Positions 19,740 to 29,598 of a stretch of DNA of 29,598 nucleotides are shown piece after piece. The notes under the pieces are model-generated. The model was not told where the DNA came from. It worked only from the letters and a program-made list of their open reading frames with translations, and did no database searches. This stretch comes from Obelidium mucronatum (lineage: Eukaryota > Chytridiomycota > Chytridiomycetes > Chytridiales > Chytriomycetaceae). The translations under genes were made by a program, and so were the position numbers. Every line of letters starts with the position of its first letter. Position 1 is the stretch's first letter. The DNA lies in the NCBI GenBank assembly GCA_025765595.1, contig JAIVFH010000311.1, positions 1 to 29,598 on the forward strand, given 5' to 3'.

Positions 19740-21751
19740 ATGGACGCCAACGAAGTGCCACCGCCGCCCACGTCGGCGGGAAGCAAGCGCAAGCACGAAG
19801 AAGACTCTGGCGACGGCGAGCCGATCAAAGTAACTCGCGGCGCCATTCGCATTGCTGACAGTAACTCAAACCAACACCCACCAGAACACCGCGGACTACG
19901 CGCGCCTGACGATGCAGTCGCCGGCGCAGAAGCGCGCGTTTGTCGCCGCCGAGACGCCGGCCGCGTCGCCGATGAAAGGCGTCGAGGCGTCGCCGGTTTG
20001 TTTCGTTTGTTTCGTTGTTTCTTTTGCGACTTCTCGCCCTAACCGCCGTCTTTTGCGTCCAGGCGCCGACGCCGGGCGCTGCGGCAAAGCGGAACTGTGA
20101 GTGCGTTGAATAGTGGCCGCGTTGTTCTGACTGCTTTCCAGTGCTGAGTGCGTTCCTGAAAGTGAGCGAAGCCAGCGAGCCAAAGACTCGGCCGAATCCC
20201 GCAAACCCGCCGGCTGCATCCACTGCTTCGGCTCCTGTGTTTGGCTCTTCGGCGGCGTTTGGGTCCGGGTTTGCACCAACCACATCTCACAACTCAACAA
20301 ACGGAACATCACTAAAGAAAGATGCCGATTACAAAAAAGACGGTCGAAAATGAAAAGAATCCGTTTGGTTCAGTTGCGTTTGGAGACGCGGGTCGCTCTA
20401 CCTTTCAGTTTGGAACGAGCGTGTTTGGCGGTTCTTCTGCTCTTGGATTTGGGGCTGCACCCACTGTTGCCACCGATTCTGCTGCTAGCATTTTTGGATC
20501 CTCTTCGTCTACCTTTTCTGGATCAGCTTCTGTTTTTGGGTCGTCTGCAAAGACAGCTGGTACACCCAAGAGTAATCCGTCGAAATCTGAAGCTTCAACA
20601 GACACTAATATTTCTACCAAACCCCCTGTTTCTCCTGTTTCATCTGCTGCTGCAACGATTCCGATCGCACTGAAACCTGTTTCTCCTTCAACTGCGACCA
20701 CTACGGTTTCTTTTGCTGGATCACTTGGCGGACGCGACTCGGAATCAATTTCTCATGGAAAAGATGCATTGAGCTCTGTGAGTCCTGAATGCTGTCTTTG
20801 AAAAAAAAAATCAAGGAACTCGTGATGAATTAAACTTTTCTTCAGAACTCTACAGTGAAGGCAGTCTCCTTCAGCTCTTCTGAACCTGCGTTTGGGTCGA
20901 AAGCGTCCAGCAGTGCCCTCTCGTTTGGCGGATTTGGTTCATCAACGGCCGGTTCCAAAACTGCTACATTTGCCGCGTCATTATCATCGTCGTCATCAAC
21001 ATCAGAAAAAGAAGCTTCCTTCATCATCTTCTGCTTTTGATGACTTGTTAAAATCAGGGGCATCCAACAAGGCTTCATCGAAACCATCAAAAGAGGAGGA
21101 CGATGGCAGCGATGATGAGAATCCTATTGAGCATGAAGTACCGATTGAAAAGAAAGTTGATATCCCAGAAGTAGAAGGTTTTGTTCTTCTTGCTACCTCG
21201 TTGTTTTTTCTTTCTGAACCTTCACAAAAAATAGTGAAAACTGGAGAAGAAGATGAAAGCAATATTATTCAGGTATTTTGATGCCTCTTCTTTTTTCTGG
21301 GCTCACCATGTTTCTTTAGATGCGATGCAAGTTGTACCGAATGGATGAAACAAATACATGGAAAGAACGCGGAGTCGGTAATCTGCGGCTAAACTGTGAC
21401 GAATCTAGTGTCTCTGCCCGCCTCGTGATGAGAGCTGAAGGAGTCTTGCGGCTAATCTTGAATGTCCGTGTTTTGCCTGGGATGCCTTGTCAGATTGTAC
21501 AGGATAAATTCGTTCAGTTTTCGTGTTGTGAAGATGTGGGTACGCGGTTGACACGGTTTTTGGTCAAGGTATATATCATTATGCTGCTCTTATTTATTTT
21601 TTCTTTATTTTTTATTTTTATTTTTATTTTGGTTTTTTCATCTTTTCAATAATCGGCTATATCCATTAACCAGACGGCCAATGAAAATGCTGCGTTGAAG
21701 CTTTTAAATCATATTCGCATCTTTTCAGAGAAAGAGGGGGATACTGCTTGA
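19740..21751 (+). CDS. FG nucleoporin with RanBP1 domain (Nup50/Nup2 type)
   Basis: Mobile nuclear-pore protein that binds Ran and helps recycle import factors. Exons: 19740-19829, 19885-19995, 20063-20096, 20142-20268, 20318-20777, 20846-21177, 21235-21272, 21320-21568, 21674-21751; about 505 residues. N-terminus has a basic-acidic segment (SKRKHEEDSGDGE) like an importin-alpha site. The middle is Ser/Ala-rich with FG motifs (VFGSS, FGSG, NPFGS, FQFGTSVFGG, FGGFGSS). The C-terminus is a RanBP1 domain from about residue 398: MRCKLYRMDETNTWKERGVG, then ARLVMRAEGVLRLILNV and GMPC. Exon 20846-21177 needs one base fewer to stay in frame: an A5 run at 21006-21010 shifts it between SSSTSE and the FDDLLKSG segment. 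The first introns are tentative. Yrb2/RanBP3 is the alternative family; the LNV...GMPC stretch favours Nup50/Nup2. Confidence 0.85.
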
Positions 21752-22222
21752 GGGAATTAATACAAAATAATTTCTTAAACCAAACACTTCTTGATCAACA
21801 TCTCGCATCTGCATTTGTGTTGCTGACTTTCTAAACTATTGGAAGTTCTGAAAGTTGGTCCGATAAACTGAAATTGCTGACGTACGACGCATAATGCATT
21901 TCCATTTGGAATCAAAACTGTTTTGATGAACTTCAAAAGTTGAAGCGCTTGAAACCACGTTCATCAATCTCAGAAAGCTCTCCTAAGAAGCTTTGATTCT
22001 GGTGTAGCCTATGTTCTTGTCATGGCGCTTCCCGACATAAACAAACGCGTTAACTAGAGTGACAGTATTCACCCTACCAATGCCGGGTACGATCTTATTT
22101 GGCATATCATTTTTGGACCGGTTGATTGAGCTGGGATTAGACGGAAAGAAACCAAATGGTGTAATTGTAGTAGTTTCTTAGATCGTTCCAAACATATTTT
22201 TTTTTGTTTTTGATTGGCCAAT
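21752..22222. other. Intergenic region, nothing recognised
   Basis: Gap of 471 bp between the nucleoporin stop and the glycosyltransferase start. No coding-like frame independent of the neighbouring gene, no tRNA and no repeat seen. A T-rich tract at 22197-22210 precedes the glycosyltransferase ATG and may be promoter-associated. Confidence 0.45.
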
Positions 22223-23618
22223 ATGTCATTCTGGTCACTTCGGAAGAGGCTCATTGCGGCGACAGTCTGCACCGTATGTCTGCTGGCATTAGTCAGTTTG
22301 ATGTTTTCTGATACCAGACGAATCTCGCCAACTGCAGCCGTTAAAATGCCGCAGGTTGTCAGAGGAAACTCTACATACCACTTCCCAGCCAATAATGATT
22401 CGTTCACCATGACTGAGATTCTGGAACTATGCCACAGTCGATCTCACGAAAATGTTGCGCTCACTATTACCCAGCGATATGCCCTTGAAGCCCCTCTTGA
22501 TGCTATTCGTGACGATTACCTCAATACCTGCCATCCAATTGAAATCAGCACTTCCCAGGTAAATATGAAGGACATATTAACGAAAACCTACTAAAGATGC
22601 TATAATTATAGGGTGCAAGATCTATGGGACACTGTTCTGATTTTGCCCAGTACATCTATTATGGCAACGCTCGACTCTCTTCGGACCAATATGAAGCCTC
22701 AACATTCACGCTCAAAACTTCAAAATGCTCTCAATCAATGTACCTTCACGGAGAATACCTGATTTGGCAGATCCTGGAAAGCAAACACAAGGTCAAGAAT
22801 TTGTGGATGCCAAACCTCGAACAAGTCACTGCAAACGATTTGAAACATGTCGAAAATATGGATTTGATTCTTTGCAAAACCAAGGTTACTTGCGAGGCGT
22901 TTGATGCTCTTTTGAAGGAAAAAGCCCTTCCAAAGTCACCAAAAACCTATCTTCATGTCGCATTCCACTCCGGATACATATCAAAATGCCTGTGGAACAT
23001 TTAGGGGCTTCACACGTACAAAAAATGAGCCGGAATTACAACAAGTTCTTCCACGCTTATGGTGGCTCGGGTCGGAAGTCTTCTGTTGAGCTGGTGGATT
23101 GTTGGTTACAACACCATACTTGGCCGACTCTCACGATTGTAGGGCATCATCCAAAAGAGTATTTCGTCGAAAGATTCGGTGGAATTCCCTGGAATCTTAG
23201 GATTTTGGGAGGTCTGCCGACCAAACAGCTTCGGGAACTCCAGTTAGCAAATGGAATTCACATCTGCCCTTCCCAACAAGAAGGATATGGGCATTATATA
23301 AATGAAGGACGGGCTCTCGGGGCTATGGTCATGACAACAGATCACGCGCCAATGAACGAGTTCATTGTTGACGGGAAGTCTGGAATACTCTTCAACCACT
23401 CTAAACCGTTGGCGGAACCATACCAGGCAATGGCTCCGTATTTTGTTTCACCTGTGAAGCTTGAACCAAGCCATATCTGCCAAGCTGTGAAACGTGTGTT
23501 GAAGTTGAGTATTGCTGAACGAAAAAGAATGGGAGAAAAGGCTCGACTCGACTATGAACGTGACAATGAATTGATGAAACAAAATATCAAACGACTGATA
23601 AATGGAGAACTCTTTTAG
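22223..23618 (+). CDS. Type II membrane glycosyltransferase, GT4-like
   Basis: Probably transfers a sugar from a nucleotide-sugar in the Golgi lumen. Exons 22223-22558 and 22612-23618, about 447 residues after one correction. A short cytosolic N-terminus (MSFWSLRKRL) precedes one membrane anchor (about 11-28, IAATVCTVCLLALVSLMF). The C-terminal half is GT-B-like: YNKFFHAYGGSGRKSS, WPTLTIVGHHP, GGLPTKQLRELQ, and the donor-site EX7E-type block HICPSQQEGYGHYINEGRALG followed by DGKSGILF. Near 22982-22987 the frame breaks: upstream reads to YISK and downstream resumes at MPVEHLG. One missing A in the AAAA run at 22983-22986 would join them; a 48-nt intron from GTCGCA near 22956 to the TAG at 23005 is an alternative. 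Sugar and acceptor cannot be told. Its 3' end overlaps the opposing HET-gene frame. Confidence 0.85.
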
Positions 23619-25207
23619 CTTGTATTATTAAGCACTCATGTTTGTTTTTGTTTGCTGGTTCAAATATAAAATATTTATTTAAATTCAAGACAACAATCGG
23701 TTTTGTATCTTTTGGGAACTGGTCCATTGATCCTTTGGAAGTACTGAAATAAGATATAGGGATTAGTGTATCGGAGGTTTCCTTTTGTCGGAACACCATT
23801 CCTCGCTCATGCCGTTTGTCAGATCCCATCAAAACCAGGATTAACGCGTCTCCCTCGCGGACCGAGAGTGCCTCTGATCGAATTGAAATATCAATCATGA
23901 AGTTATCTGAAATAGTTGATTGTACTTGAACCTGAGAATCCAACTGGCCTCTGCTTTTCATGGACTTTGCTTAGGACGAAGAGGGATTTACAAACCCACT
24001 CCAATTTTGCTGACAGTTCTGGTGAATTACTTGTAATCAGGCCCATAAGCTCTGTTTCTAGGAAGTCAACTGCCTTGGTAGACTCCTGAGAACGCATGCT
24101 TGCTGGGCCTACTCCATTAATGACTTTTACAGATACAGGAACGTGATGAGTAAATTTCCATCGATCAGCTTCGACAGCGACTAAATCATTTCGCCAGTCA
24201 ATGTCAAGGCCTTGCGCGATTTCTGGTAGTTTGGCCGTTTCCAACAAAATGCTCTGTCCTTCCCCAAAGTCACTGCATCTCGATAGGAGAACGGATAAAT
24301 CCCCGTGCTCGGTAACTGCTTCCTGGCATAACCGCCTCCAAACGACGTCCACAGAATCCTTATAATCCGGAACGATTCTTGTTTTGAATGACAGCAGGCC
24401 AAATATACCATAAATGCGATCCTGTGGACAGAAACATTGGCGCTGAGCCGTCAATCGAGCAATCTGGGCAAGCGAAAGCTTCCTTTCTCCATTACACACA
24501 CCCAAACAAGCCGCACCAAGCTCACTCAATATCCGAACCCCCAGAAGCCCTTCCTCGCCTTTCAGAGTAGCCTTCTTTCCCCAGAAGACGCGTTCTTCAG
24601 CAAGACTGGACCACCGGCCCCGATAAATCATGAGCCGTTTCGCCAACACCATTTCCTGCAGGATCCATAACCGATCATACCAATCCGTACACCCGGCATC
24701 CTCCGAGTCATCTGCATATCCAGCAACAATTTCCGCTTTGGTAAAAATCTCGCTCATGCGTGGGATAAACCGTGCACGGTCTTCATTCGAACTAGGCGTG
24801 GAGGATCCATCGGGATAGCAACTCTGATCTACGCAGAGGGAGTCCATCCACAGCAAATCGATTCCAAGACGTGTCGCCAGTTCCACGATTGCAACCAGGA
24901 CTTTGTGGGGCGCGCTTTTTGAGATCCAGGTGCGGTTGTCTTCAGGGCATGTCACTTTGATGGATGTTGCGATGGATTGTTGCCATTTATAGCTCACGGC
25001 AAGGTATCTTGTTTCGGAGGGGTATACAAATCGAGGTTCAATATTGCAATCTTCATTGACTGTGTTATTGTTGGTGGTGGTGGTAAGGCATTTCGAAAGA
25101 TTTTGGAGAGTTATGATCCGGATTTGGCCGGTTGTTGTGTTTTGCAGGGTACTGAGGTGTGCAACTGTTAGCGAAGGAGGGTTTTGGTGCCGGCCAGATT
25201 TTCGAGA
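23587..25207 (-). CDS. HET (heterokaryon incompatibility) domain protein, 5' and 3' ends uncertain
   Basis: HET domains mediate non-self recognition and cell death in filamentous fungi and appear related to TIR domains. Open from an acceptor at 25208 (TTTTCAG) through 25207 down to about 23930. All three HET motifs are visible: RYLAVSYKWQ, LLWMDSLCVDQ and DRLWILQEMVLAKRLMI. A typical downstream block follows (CFCPQDRIYGIFGLL, DYKDSVDVVWRRL). No ATG precedes the first motif in this frame, so at least one more 5' exon exists; 25208-25700 has candidates I could not join. Near 23925-23965 the frame changes: one frame ends after INYFR, while another opens as DNFMIDISIRSEAL and runs to 23587. A short intron or an indel could link them. 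The last part overlaps the glycosyltransferase stop by 32 bp and contains AATAAA, so the true end may be earlier. Confidence 0.82.
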
Positions 25208-25892
25208 CTGAAAATGGTTTGTATTAAAGTTAGTGTTTCTTGGTATTATTTCTAAGCTTACGGATTGGTCGCGATGATTTCAAAGGACGCGCCGACGGCC
25301 AGTTTGAAGCTTTAGCTCCCACCATTGTTGACACTTTCAGATAACTTCCTGTGAAATACTTTGCATGGTGTGTCGAGTGATTTGAGGCATAATTCACGTT
25401 TCGGTGAAAGCGGAGCGTATTGAATGCTGGTAGGGTCCCATTTTCGCTGTTTGATGTGTAGTTTCCGTCTTCAAGTTGTTCATGCGTATGCCGAGAAATA
25501 TCTTGATTTTGTTCACTCTTCTGGGGTATCTTTGGCAACATGTAGAATACTTGCCGGCTTTCCTGCAGATGAGGACGTCATGGATAACGGGTAATTCTGT
25601 TTCCACTTTTTGCTTTGATCTCATAGCTTCGATTTGTTTTTCTAAGTTTTCGTTGTTCCAAGTTTAGAACGCAGTTCTTGCTATCATTTTCTTGACCAGT
25701 ATTTAACATCATGTGACCAAAATAATCAGCCTCACAGTAATCAATCACACATTATTGCTCACCAACTATTGCCGCTGTAGTGCGAAGTTCGACCATAATT
25801 ACAAAAGTAGAGTTCGACTGCATGTTCTTAAAAACCAAGGGCGCAGTACAGAAATTGTGTTTCAAAAACCAATTAACAAAATTAAAAAAAGT
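25208..25892. other. HET-gene upstream region and GH26 promoter
   Basis: Holds a good minus-strand donor at 25261 (CCAATCC/GTAAGC) 53 bases before the HET acceptor. The open stretch upstream of it (about 25540-25262) does not match the phase of the HET exon, so I could not complete the gene. The plus strand from 25700 to 25892 is open but has a sequence unlike protein and is probably the 5' untranslated region of the GH26 gene. Confidence 0.4.
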
Positions 25893-27374
25893 ATGGCACG
25901 ACTGGCTGCCTTCCTGCTCTTAGCGGCAACCACACTCACAGCCCTTCCACAACAACCAACAACAACATCCTCACCAGAAAAGTTCACTCTCGGGCCATGG
26001 TTCATTGTGGGGACCCCAAACTCCTGGAACACAAAGATGAACCGCAAATACGCCTCATTCCAAGCTGCGCAAGACATTCCTTTCGCTCTTTCCCCCGACA
26101 AGACAACAATCCAGCTTGATCCGAATCCAATCACTGATTACCATTTCTTGTCGAACGTCAGTCATTGGGATGATGGAACGGATGCGAGTGTATTTATGAT
26201 AATCTATAACTACCCGATTTTGGCGAATGGATCTCGTGGATTGGATATTATCACGGATGATTCGATCGTTGCGTTGGCGAAACGGATGGGATCGATTCGT
26301 GGCCGCAAGACTTTTCTGCGGTGGTTGCCAGGTAATGTGCATAGATTGGAGAGAGATGCCTCAGTTTTTTCTTATACCGGGTTATTTATAGAAATGAACG
26401 GTGATTGGATGAATTATGGTCCACCTACAGCTCCTTCCTATTATGTTCGCGTTTGGCAAAAAATGTATGGAATCATGAAGCAATATTCTCCTGATACGAT
26501 TATTGTGTGGAGTCCGAATTTCGACTTGAAGCCAGGAAACACAGCGTATTGGTCAGTGCCTTTCCAAAATAAGTATACTGGATTGAACATTCTGTTTTTA
26601 GGCCAGGAGCACAATATGTAGATTGGGTGGGAACTTCAGTGTATTGGAAAGGATTTGGATACAATAATGCAATGCCATCTTCGTACATCGGTGATTCTAT
26701 GGCCACTGTTTACAACGAATATGCAGTGAAATATGGAAAGCCATTTGTAGTAAGTGTTGCTAATATGGTTGATTTTGAATATTCAACCTTCTTCTCCAGA
26801 TATCGGAATGCTCTGGGGCCTGGGAGAGTGGTCCTGGCAGAGATCCTTCAACTGGTCAACAGTTTACCAACGTAACCAGTACAGTTGATCAAGTGGAGTT
26901 CCAACGCGTGCGTATATATAAATCTATGATTAAATTACTCTAATGTTAGTTTGCTTCTTTTTCGTTTAGTCATTCTGGGCTCCTCTCTTGAATACCGCTT
27001 TCCTTGACGCCCACCCTCTACTTCGCGCTGCATACATTTTCGAAGAAGAAAAGGTATTTGCATTTTAAACAAAATATTCTATTCCATCTTCATTGAACTC
27101 CACGCTACTTTCCCAGCAAGAAGAATTTTACACTGACTTTCGTGTCACAAACGACACAGCTGTGCGAACGATGTTTACTGGATTAGTTGACGCTTTGGAT
27201 CGAACTGGACGATTGCAATGGGCTTCTTCAAGCAATAGTGTAGCTCCTGCGGTACCTACTACCATTTCTGGGAATGCAAGCGTTGTTACAGTTGCAACTA
27301 CTTCTTCAAAGAGCTCTGCAAGACAGGCAGTTTGTTCCGTGATTTTCCTTCTGCTGACTACGTTAATGCTATAG
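25893..27374 (+). CDS. Secreted GPI-type GH26-family glycosidase
   Basis: GH26 enzymes include beta-mannanases and related beta-glycanases acting outside the cell. Exons 25893-26331, 26392-26551, 26602-26749, 26800-26907, 26970-27053 and 27117-27374; 398 residues, phases consistent. A signal peptide (MARLAAFLLLAATTLTALP) follows the ATG at 25893. The acid/base candidate is E147 in LPEMNGDW, formed across the first intron, and the nucleophile candidate E252 is in ISECSGAW, after the third intron. Between them are VWSPNFD and the GH26-like PGAQYVDWVGTSVYWKG. The C-terminus has a Ser/Thr-rich spacer (about 335-375) and a terminal hydrophobic tail (VCSVIFLLLTTLML), as in GPI-anchored proteins, so it probably sits on the cell surface or wall. 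Substrate is unknown: mannan from the environment or a wall polymer are both possible. Confidence 0.9.
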
Positions 27375-27543
27375 TTCTCTGACGGCATGATATTAGTTTT
27401 TTCCATTTTTGCGTAACCAACCCCTCATGATTGTGTAGCTATTGTGAAAAAGAGAAAAAGAAATACGATAGATTTATCTCATGCTCATGTTTCTTATATT
27501 CCATAGTCATTGCATATGTATTTTGCAATTTTGTTTGAGATTT

Positions 27544-28710
27544 TCACACATCCATATCTCGCTCAAGTTTCCTCAGTTTTTCCAACGTGTCATAGTTCAC
27601 CGGGAAAGTATGGCCATCTCCATCACTGAAGTGGTTTGGTTTATGTCAGTATTTGATTGACTTCCATCAAAAACGAGATTTACCTGGAATCAACAGGCAA
27701 AAACCAATACCGCCAATCTCTCCCCATGACTGCTTTCCAATTCTCTTTTGCGCCCACATCAAATATATTAACGCCGAACCGACTCAACGCAGTCCCATCC
27801 CTTCCTTCAGCCCGTGAAGAAGGAGAATCATTAGCAAAGACACGATACCGCCTCGCCCGCTCCATAGACTCAATAGTCGTCTTGTTTGTAAGAATATACA
27901 TCAAATGAAGAGCGCCAAAGGCCAACAAAACAACACCGAAAGCACCAGAGACAAAAATTAGCAAAACCCAATGAATATTCAGCTGCATGGCCATTTCTTC
28001 GACGCTGCGCGCTTTGAATGCGCGAATCAAGTGTTGAATAAGGAACGCACAGATTCCGAGACAGTAGATTGATGTGTACAGGAGGAATAAGAAAAAGAAT
28101 TTGTGGTTTTTCCAGCCAACGCAGCAGTTGATGAAGACGCAGTGGTGATCTTTTTTTTTGATGTAGAGTAAGATTCGGGCTTCGCCGAAATACAACACGC
28201 CTTTGGCGGGTACCCACCCATTCTCAAAACACAGACTCCACATTGTGAGCAATGATGAGATCGATCCGGTTTCCAAGCATCACACTTCTTACAGAAACGA
28301 GGTTTCCCATCACTTTTAGTTTCCAAAGTAACAAAAGAAGGAAGCTGCTGCTGCTGCTTGTGATGAAGTTCGAATGCCGAGGGAGTTGTTGTTTGCATGA
28401 GATCAATGATTGTGATGGAATCAGAGGCTTCGTTATTGATCAACAAGTGCTTTGCAGAGTCAGTATCAGCATCATCGACAGGGTCATTTGACTTCATTCG
28501 AACACCTTGTGGAGAGCCAGGCAGAGTAGCAATCACTTTGTAGTAGGACATTATCCAGAGGATGAGAACAAGATGGTATACGATCGCTACTTCGGCCTGA
28601 AAGAGACCCTTCAGCTGAGACACGGCAGTGACTATAAATGCGTAGTATGACCAAGCCACGATGGCTACAGTTCCTGCTACAGGGGACCAGGCGAGGAGTG
28701 ACCACAGCAT
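27544..28710 (-). CDS. DHHC-type protein S-palmitoyltransferase
   Basis: Attaches palmitate to cysteines of membrane-associated proteins. Minus-strand exons 28710-28218, 28149-27684 and 27625-27544; 346 residues. Membrane segments near 8-28 (VAGTVAIVAWSYYAFIVTAV) and 40-57 flank a luminal loop. The zinc-binding Cys-rich domain reads FCKKCDAWKPDRSHHCSQCG, then the catalytic DHHC at 165-168, whose Asp codon is split by the first intron. Two more membrane segments follow (FFLFLLYTSIYCLGICAFL; HWVLLIFVSGAFGVVLLAF). C-terminal family signatures are TTIE (TTxE motif) and NIFDVGAKENWKAVMG. The loop before the CRD is long and carries a Q run. Starts 28 bp from a divergent gene and converges with the GH26 gene, leaving 169 bp between stops. 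Likely a Pfa3/Pfa4-like class enzyme; the exact orthologue is unclear. Confidence 0.95.
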
Positions 28711-28738
28711 TGATTTCTTATTATTTTTTAAATTTGTG
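28711..28738. promoter_or_regulatory. 28-bp shared gap between divergent start codons
   Basis: Only 28 bp separate the DHHC enzyme ATG (28710, minus) and the ATG at 28739 (plus). The gap is almost entirely A/T (TTTCTTATTATTTTTTAAAT core). Transcription must start inside one or both genes or on a very short leader. Confidence 0.6.
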
Positions 28739-29598
28739 ATGGCGACACCCACAAAGAACCTTGTGTCTGCGCTTGAGCATCTGCTCTTTGTGTCGTTCAG
28801 CAACGTGTTTCTCATAGACTGCTCTGCGTTTGGATTGGCGCTGCGGACGGCCACGCAGCTGGTTCGTCCGAGAAACCGCGTTGCGCCTAGCGTGTCTCCT
28901 AACAAACGCAAACGAAACGCAAACGAAACACAGGCGCAGACGCCCGGACTCGTCTCCAAGTCGCTGCGTCGCTCGCTCTTCTACGTCGTCGGCATCAACG
29001 CCGTCTTCTGCGCGTCGCACTGGCCGCCGCGCCGCCGCGCGCCGCCGCCGCCGCCGCCGCTGCTCGTCGACTTCTTTGGCCGCGGTGCGTGTGACTCATC
29101 GTGACTCATCCGCCGCCGCCGCCGTCTGACTTCTTTCGCTTTCGCCGCCAGCGGACGCGTCGCGCGTCTTTCTGCCCGCCGTCGACGTGGCGATCGCCGC
29201 CGTGCAGCTGCTGCGCGTGCTGCTCATCCAGGAGTCGCTCAAAGGGAAAAGCGCCGAAGCCGTCGCGGCTTTCGCTGTCGCTGTCGCGCGACAACCTGGC
29301 CAGTCCATCGAGTCCGCTGCTGAGTCCAATCAGTCCCTCGTTAGCACCGATGCCTTGCTCCACTCTGCGTCGTCTTCAGCCTCTGATCTTTTCGCAAATG
29401 AATCGTGTCTGTCCCTCATCAGAGGTCCCTTTGAACTAGTTCCAAAGACTTTGAAACCTTCTCCATCCAATTTATATCCATTCACAAACCAACCTGTGTC
29501 TCGTCGAGCAGCTGCAGCAGTGGCAGAAACGTCTTCTACATCGTCGCTCACGCGTCGTCCTTTGCTGCCAGGACAGTTTGAAATAGATGCGGATTCTG
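28739..29598 (+). CDS. DUF1746 / Dsc4-like membrane protein, incomplete at window end
   Basis: In fission yeast the DUF1746 protein Dsc4 is a subunit of the Golgi Dsc E3 ubiquitin ligase. Proposed exons 28739-28891, 28934-29084 and 29152-29598 (open at the end). The first segment, LLFVSFSNVFLIDCSAFGLALRTATQLVRP, resembles the DUF1746 signature of a Tyr/Leu-rich helix, DCS, and a following Leu/Arg helix. The second exon gives SLRRSLFYVVGINAVFC and LLVDFFG. The third begins VFLPAVDVAIAAVQLLRVLLIQES, as in the family's second conserved helix, then a Ser/Ala-rich tail with FELVP. The 42-nt first intron contains a CCTAAC branch-like site, but its length is a multiple of 3 and its frame is open, so it may be retained. 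Third-position GC is much higher in the first 400 bp. Family assignment is moderate. Confidence 0.6.

Noticed and set aside
18545..22222. tRNA or other structured RNA genes in the larger gaps.
   Set aside because: I saw no T-loop consensus or paired-arm pattern on either strand.
22069..22410. Minus-strand 113-codon frame upstream of and overlapping the glycosyltransferase.
   Set aside because: It overlaps the signal-anchor exon and has no recognisable features.
25713..25892. Extending the GH26 protein upstream of 25893.
   Set aside because: The in-frame upstream sequence is not protein-like and would bury the clear signal peptide.
28721..29363. Minus-strand frames opposite the Dsc4-like gene.
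   Set aside because: GC-rich shadow frames, arginine- and alanine-heavy, with no family match.

Overview
This window is nuclear DNA from a compact fungal genome, most likely an early-diverging lineage such as a chytrid. The evidence is many short spliceosomal introns (about 42-78 nt), intergenic gaps as small as 13-90 bp, a fungal HET-domain gene, a DUF1746/Dsc4-like gene, a GPI-type GH26 enzyme and a BLOC-1 subunit. The order-level placement is inference. All exon models were built by hand from splice signals, reading phase and family similarity.

Layout. 1-283: unremarkable flank. 284-3421: tandem satellite of 142/154-bp units with a 722-bp higher-order period. 3481-4533(-): unrecognised 350-aa protein. 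4558-6522: complete pogo/Tigger-like DNA transposon with 44-bp terminal inverted repeats and an intact 556-aa transposase, ending 24 bp from the start codon of the unrecognised gene. 6982-10948(-): importin-11/Kap120, 14 exons. 11036-14730(-): alpha subunit of the AP-2 clathrin adaptor, with a ubiquitin-interacting-motif match in its hinge. 13421-16508: a ~1.54-kb tandem duplication that leaves an orphan PRMT1 last exon and a 5' AP-2 alpha fragment between the two parent genes. 16301-17592(-): PRMT1 arginine methyltransferase with two apparent single-base frameshifts. 17633-18037(+): small membrane protein. 18051-18544(+): BLOC1S1. 19217-19550(+): decayed copy of the unrecognised gene at 3.5-4.5 kb. 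19740-21751(+): FG nucleoporin of Nup50/Nup2 type with a RanBP1 domain. 22223-23618(+): type II membrane glycosyltransferase. 23587-25207(-): HET-domain protein. 25893-27374(+): secreted GPI-type GH26 glycosidase. 27544-28710(-): DHHC palmitoyltransferase. 28739-29598(+): DUF1746/Dsc4-like protein, running off the end.

Biology. The genes are not a metabolic cluster. Several touch nuclear transport (Kap120, the Ran-binding nucleoporin) and membrane traffic (AP-2 alpha, BLOC1S1, DHHC enzyme, glycosyltransferase, Dsc4-like protein). Two gene pairs diverge from gaps of 40 and 28 bp between start codons. Apparent single-base indels in PRMT1 (two), the nucleoporin (one) and the glycosyltransferase (one) lie in or beside short base runs, so base-level sequence errors are as likely as real gene decay.
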